Source: Sinotaia quadrata | Lineage: Eukaryota; Mollusca; Gastropoda; Architaenioglossa; Viviparidae | Direction: 5' to 3' | Assembly: GCA_028829895.1 (NCBI GenBank) | Contig: CM054181.1 | Coordinates: 10,932,501-10,996,500 of the forward strand | Length of the DNA: 64,000 bases | Shown: piece after piece, positions 61,216-64,000 of the stretch | Numbering within the stretch: position 1 is the first letter of the stretch | Layout of the letters: each line of letters begins with the position of its first letter | Notes under the pieces: model-generated | What the model was told of the DNA's origin: nothing | The model's input: the letters and a program-made list of their open reading frames with translations, nothing else | Database searches by the model: none | Program-made: the position numbers and the translations under genes

Positions 61216-61740
61216 CTGTCGCTCTCCATGACAAATTATCTGATGAATCAAACTAAATCTCAGTAAATGAAAAAATATTCATTGATTCATTGCAATAATG
61301 AATAATTAAATGCCTAACGTAATTAATTAACCGCTTAGCAACGATGTGATTTTCAATTAATATATAATTGATTTTTATTTGATATGAATATATTTTTGTT
61401 TTAAAAACAGAAATACTCAGTCTATTATATTGAAAAATAAAAATATGTACCAGTTGGCAAACGTTTTGCAAATAAATATAATAAATTACTCTTAATAATA
61501 ATTGATTCTTCAGTCAATCCATGAAAGAGTTAAAATTATATACAGTTATTGTATTTTTAGCTTTTACGTGATTAGTTAAGTTTCGAACGGTCGTCATGGC
61601 CACACAGGCTGTGGACTTACGCACCACGATTGGGTTGACCTGTTGTAATTATTTATACGTTTGAGAGATCTGTCTACGACATTCTCACGGGACAAATTCC
61701 TGATGTATGTTCAAGGATGGCCAATTGTCCTCTTTGTTCA
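61216..61740. other. AT-rich intergenic DNA, nothing recognised
   Basis: A GC-richer patch at 61585-61720 leads into dispersed repeat B; it may be part of it. Confidence 0.4.
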
Positions 61741-62045
61741 GTGTAGGAGTTACTGGCTTTGTACTGTGCTAATGGTTCTCATGAAGACGGATCTGTCTGA
61801 GGATACATTGAGAGTCCTTCGATCGACCGTGCGAAGCTAATTATATGGAGGTCGATATATTGTATTGAGGCATCTGGCACTTTGGATGTTTAATGCGTGT
61901 ACTGTGTGTGTGCGTGCGTGCGCGTGTATGTGTGTGTAGTCTGAATGTATATGTTTTGTGCATGTGCAAGTGCGTGTGTTCTTTAACTGGTGTGTTTTAA
62001 ATATGTCACTGTGTGTAGTTTACTACGTGCTGTCTGAAGTGTAAG
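61741..62045 (+). repeat. Dispersed repeat B, copy 2
   Basis: Counterpart of 49755-50150: tgtgctaatggttctcatga, ggaggtcgatatattgtatt, gaggcatctggcactttgga, a GT-rich stretch, then cactgtgtgtagtttactac and gctgtctgaa. Roughly 70% identical outside the GT-rich part by eye. Confidence 0.55.
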
Positions 62046-62707
62046 CAACATTTCCGCTTGAGTCTATCCGATTTGGCACAAGAGCAAGCGAATCTGTTGA
62101 CGTAGCGAATTTCTACCAGTCTAAATTGAGGCGTGAAAAAAGGAGGTGAGATAAGGAGGTAAATATATCTTTAATAATTAATTAATAATTATCGTTATAT
62201 GGGTAACGTCATAATTGTTATTGTTGTTTTGTCACCTCTCTTTTCGATTTCATCTTCCAACATTTCTTTGTGCAATAGATGTTAGACAGAAAATAAAAAT
62301 ATTACTATTATTGCTACTGCTTCTATTATAACTACTTCTACAGCAACAACTACGAATCTTTGTGACCAGTGACGACAAATCGTGACTGTATTCGAGACTG
62401 AACTGAGGAGTGAGTGCGACTCGATAAGAATGACTTTGAACATCATCACATATCCGACCGAAAGTCCCGCATTGGAACAAGTGCCAGGATGTAAAAACTG
62501 GGTTTCGAATTAATACAAATAAAAGTCGAATCTCTTACCACATATACTGATCTCTCTTCTTCATTGACAGTTATTACGCTGTGCCAGTTACTTATGGAAA
62601 TAACAGTTGTGCAGGCTCACCATTATCATCTATTATATTTACAGTAATATTTAAATATTTATGATAGTTCACACAGATCTACAGCCAATAACTATTTAAG
62701 CCAAACA
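62046..62707. other. Intergenic DNA, nothing recognised
   Basis: A 76-codon minus-strand frame (62250-62480) has no domain signal. Confidence 0.45.
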
Positions 62708-62787
62708 ACACACACACACACACACACACACAGATCGAGAGACAATAACTATTTAAGCCAAACAACACACACACACACATACACACA

Positions 62788-62851
<64 letters not shown>
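62708..62851. repeat. (CA)n microsatellites with a duplicated flank
   Basis: The segment gacaataactatttaagcca plus aacaacaca occurs before the second CA tract and is nearly repeated before the first, so the tract and its flank were duplicated; the second tract reaches about 85 bases. Confidence 0.9.
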
Positions 62852-62853
<2 letters not shown>

Positions 62854-62926
62854 CTTTCAGCCAAACAAGAGTAAATATCTTACCCATCCAATTTTTACAA
62901 ATTTACTCTAGTTTACCACGTCTGCC

Positions 62927-63121
62927 CTAGAAAAATTCCACAGAGATTTCAGTGTGGGAGCCATTGTCGAAGGCCTTCGGCACCAGTAAGTCCGACAGTC
63001 CATTTACAAAGACCTTCTGGTCTCCATGGACAGGCCCTCAATCCACTTTTGTGGAGAAGGTTCCTTCCAATGCTGGTTTAATTTCGTATGCACTTGTTTG
63101 GTACGCGTTTTTGTGCAAGAA
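62927..63121 (-). pseudogene. Relic exon of a second type-B carboxylesterase (catalytic His region)
   Basis: On the minus strand one frame reads FLHKNAYQTSAYEIKP, then FSTKVD, an in-frame TGA, GPVHGDQKVFVNGL and about 22 more codons to TAG at 62927. GPVHGDQKVFVNGL aligns with GALHCQYNLFIQGL of the intact esterase at 54-56.6 kb, and HGD is the usual family form around the catalytic His. The TGA stands where family members often have Trp (TGG). A neighbouring frame gives LWNFSRAD, resembling the following W-x-NFA motif, so a frameshift is also likely. An AG acceptor candidate is at 63122-63123. No N-terminal part with the catalytic Ser was found. Best read as a decayed tandem copy; an assembly error is the alternative. 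Confidence 0.5.
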
Positions 63122-63123
63122 CT

Positions 63124-63505
63124 TCGTACAACAGTAAGATATTAACAACTATTTACTGAAAAATGGGAACAAACACATTAATGCATGACTGAAATGCATG
63201 TTCTATTTAACGCCAAACTGTAGCATCATTAATTGCAATCAAGATCATTTGCAAGGCACAGATAAAAAAAAATCAATGTTATTGCCCTACATTGAATTGA
63301 TTTTAAAATTTTAAAATTAAAATATTCAATAATTAACAACAACCCCATAGTAAACAAAGAGTGCACAATCAGTTTCGTGACAAGTGATATGTGTAATAAA
63401 GATTGTACCAATTATATAATGAAAATAGGGATACACGATACAAACAATAAAACTTTATTTTGTATTCTTTTAATACAATAATTAATCGCAATAAGCCAGC
63501 GCAAA
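63124..63505. other. AT-rich DNA, nothing recognised
   Basis: No repeat array and no credible exon. Confidence 0.45.
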
Positions 63506-63511
63506 CGCGCG

Positions 63512-63544
<33 letters not shown>

Positions 63545-63554
63545 GCGCGCGCGC
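63506..63554. repeat. (CG)n(CA)n(CG)n alternating purine-pyrimidine tract
   Basis: CG units, then CA units, then CG units again: about 49 bases of strict purine-pyrimidine alternation. Confidence 0.9.
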
Positions 63555-63699
63555 TGAAATAAGCATACACGCTCACACTGATGATTACTGTTCGATCCAC
63601 CATGCACATAAACAAACTCACATTATCGACATCATCTAAAGTTTGTTACGTGTATGTTGTAAGATTTGTTATCAATGACGGCGAGGAACGCGATTGTTT

Positions 63700-63890
63700 T
63701 CACGATGTAAAGAAGAAATTGAATCCGTAAATGGTCCAGAGCCAGAAGCCATAATTTCCACAGATCTTTTAAGGAAATGCCATAAAGCAAGGAGCTATAA
63801 TTTCCTCTTGCCTGCAAAGAAATGTGATGCATAAATAGAACAAGGCAAAGGGCCATAATGTCCACAAATTTGTTTGGATAACAAGCTCTG
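63700..63890. repeat. Degenerate repeat of about 50 to 60 bp, 3 copies
   Basis: Copies share gccataatttccaca-like and gaaatgccataaa-like segments at about 65 to 70% identity. Overlapping minus-strand frames (63632-63865 and 63769-63966) are hydrophobic without recognisable domain. Nothing else is seen to the window end. Confidence 0.6.
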
Positions 63891-64000
63891 TATCTCTCAC
63901 GATGACAGGAAAATGAAGAAAAAAGATAAAAAAGAAAGAAAAGTTAGGAATTATTTGTGAAGGCAATGATGTGCTTAGTAATTATGTGTAGAACAGAAGC

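Noticed and set aside
60659..61266. Three overlapping plus-strand frames of 157 to 190 codons
   Set aside because: The 32-base unit rotates frame so all three frames are open with the same repeated words; low-complexity artefact.
62937..62986. Possible plus-strand mini-exon ending at a GTAAGT donor (cggcacca then gtaagt)
   Set aside because: The minus-strand esterase reading explains the same bases better through the catalytic His motif alignment; the plus-strand donor is probably chance.

Overview
The window is animal nuclear DNA, most likely from a mollusc; gastropod is only a guess. It shows spliced genes with GT-AG introns, AATAAA signals, long CA, GATA, TATC and CT microsatellites, and dozens of AT-rich minisatellites. 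The lineage guess rests on astakine/prokineticin-like genes with introns in a repeat-dense genome; no marker gene settles it. Most long open frames are read-through of tandem arrays whose unit is a multiple of three, and they are not listed as genes. Layout: (1) 179-272, last coding exon of an unidentified plus-strand gene entering from the left. (2) 3.96-7.48 kb, a composite satellite. (3) 7760-10359, a two-exon plus-strand gene for a 114-residue secreted ten-cysteine protein of the AVIT (astakine/prokineticin) fold. (4) 17074-25369, a tandem paralogue, also 114 residues, about 57% identical over the cysteine domain by hand alignment, with a 7.95-kb intron full of arrays. (5) 29139-29324, minus strand, last exon of a third family member whose upstream exons I could not find. 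(6) 30-53.8 kb, gene-poor DNA with arrays, two pairs of dispersed repeats and some higher-complexity islands that could be regulatory. (7) 53842-56609, minus strand, a complete two-exon type-B carboxylesterase of 614 residues with signal peptide, Ser-Glu-His triad and hydrophobic C-terminal tail. (8) 57-64 kb, arrays plus, near 63 kb, a minus-strand relic of a second carboxylesterase exon around the catalytic histidine, with one in-frame stop. The most unusual signal lies in intron 1 of the two AVIT-like paralogues. In gene 1 the 3' end of exon 1 with its splice donor is repeated in tandem into the intron: four copies, two with intact GT and two mutated. In gene 2 the intron end with its acceptor and the first bases of exon 2 is duplicated 101 bp upstream, and the extra copy has lost its AG. 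The AVIT-like genes are probably secreted signalling or immune factors and the esterase is a secreted or membrane-anchored hydrolase; nothing in the sequence links the two functionally. All homology statements come from motif and cysteine spacing read by eye.
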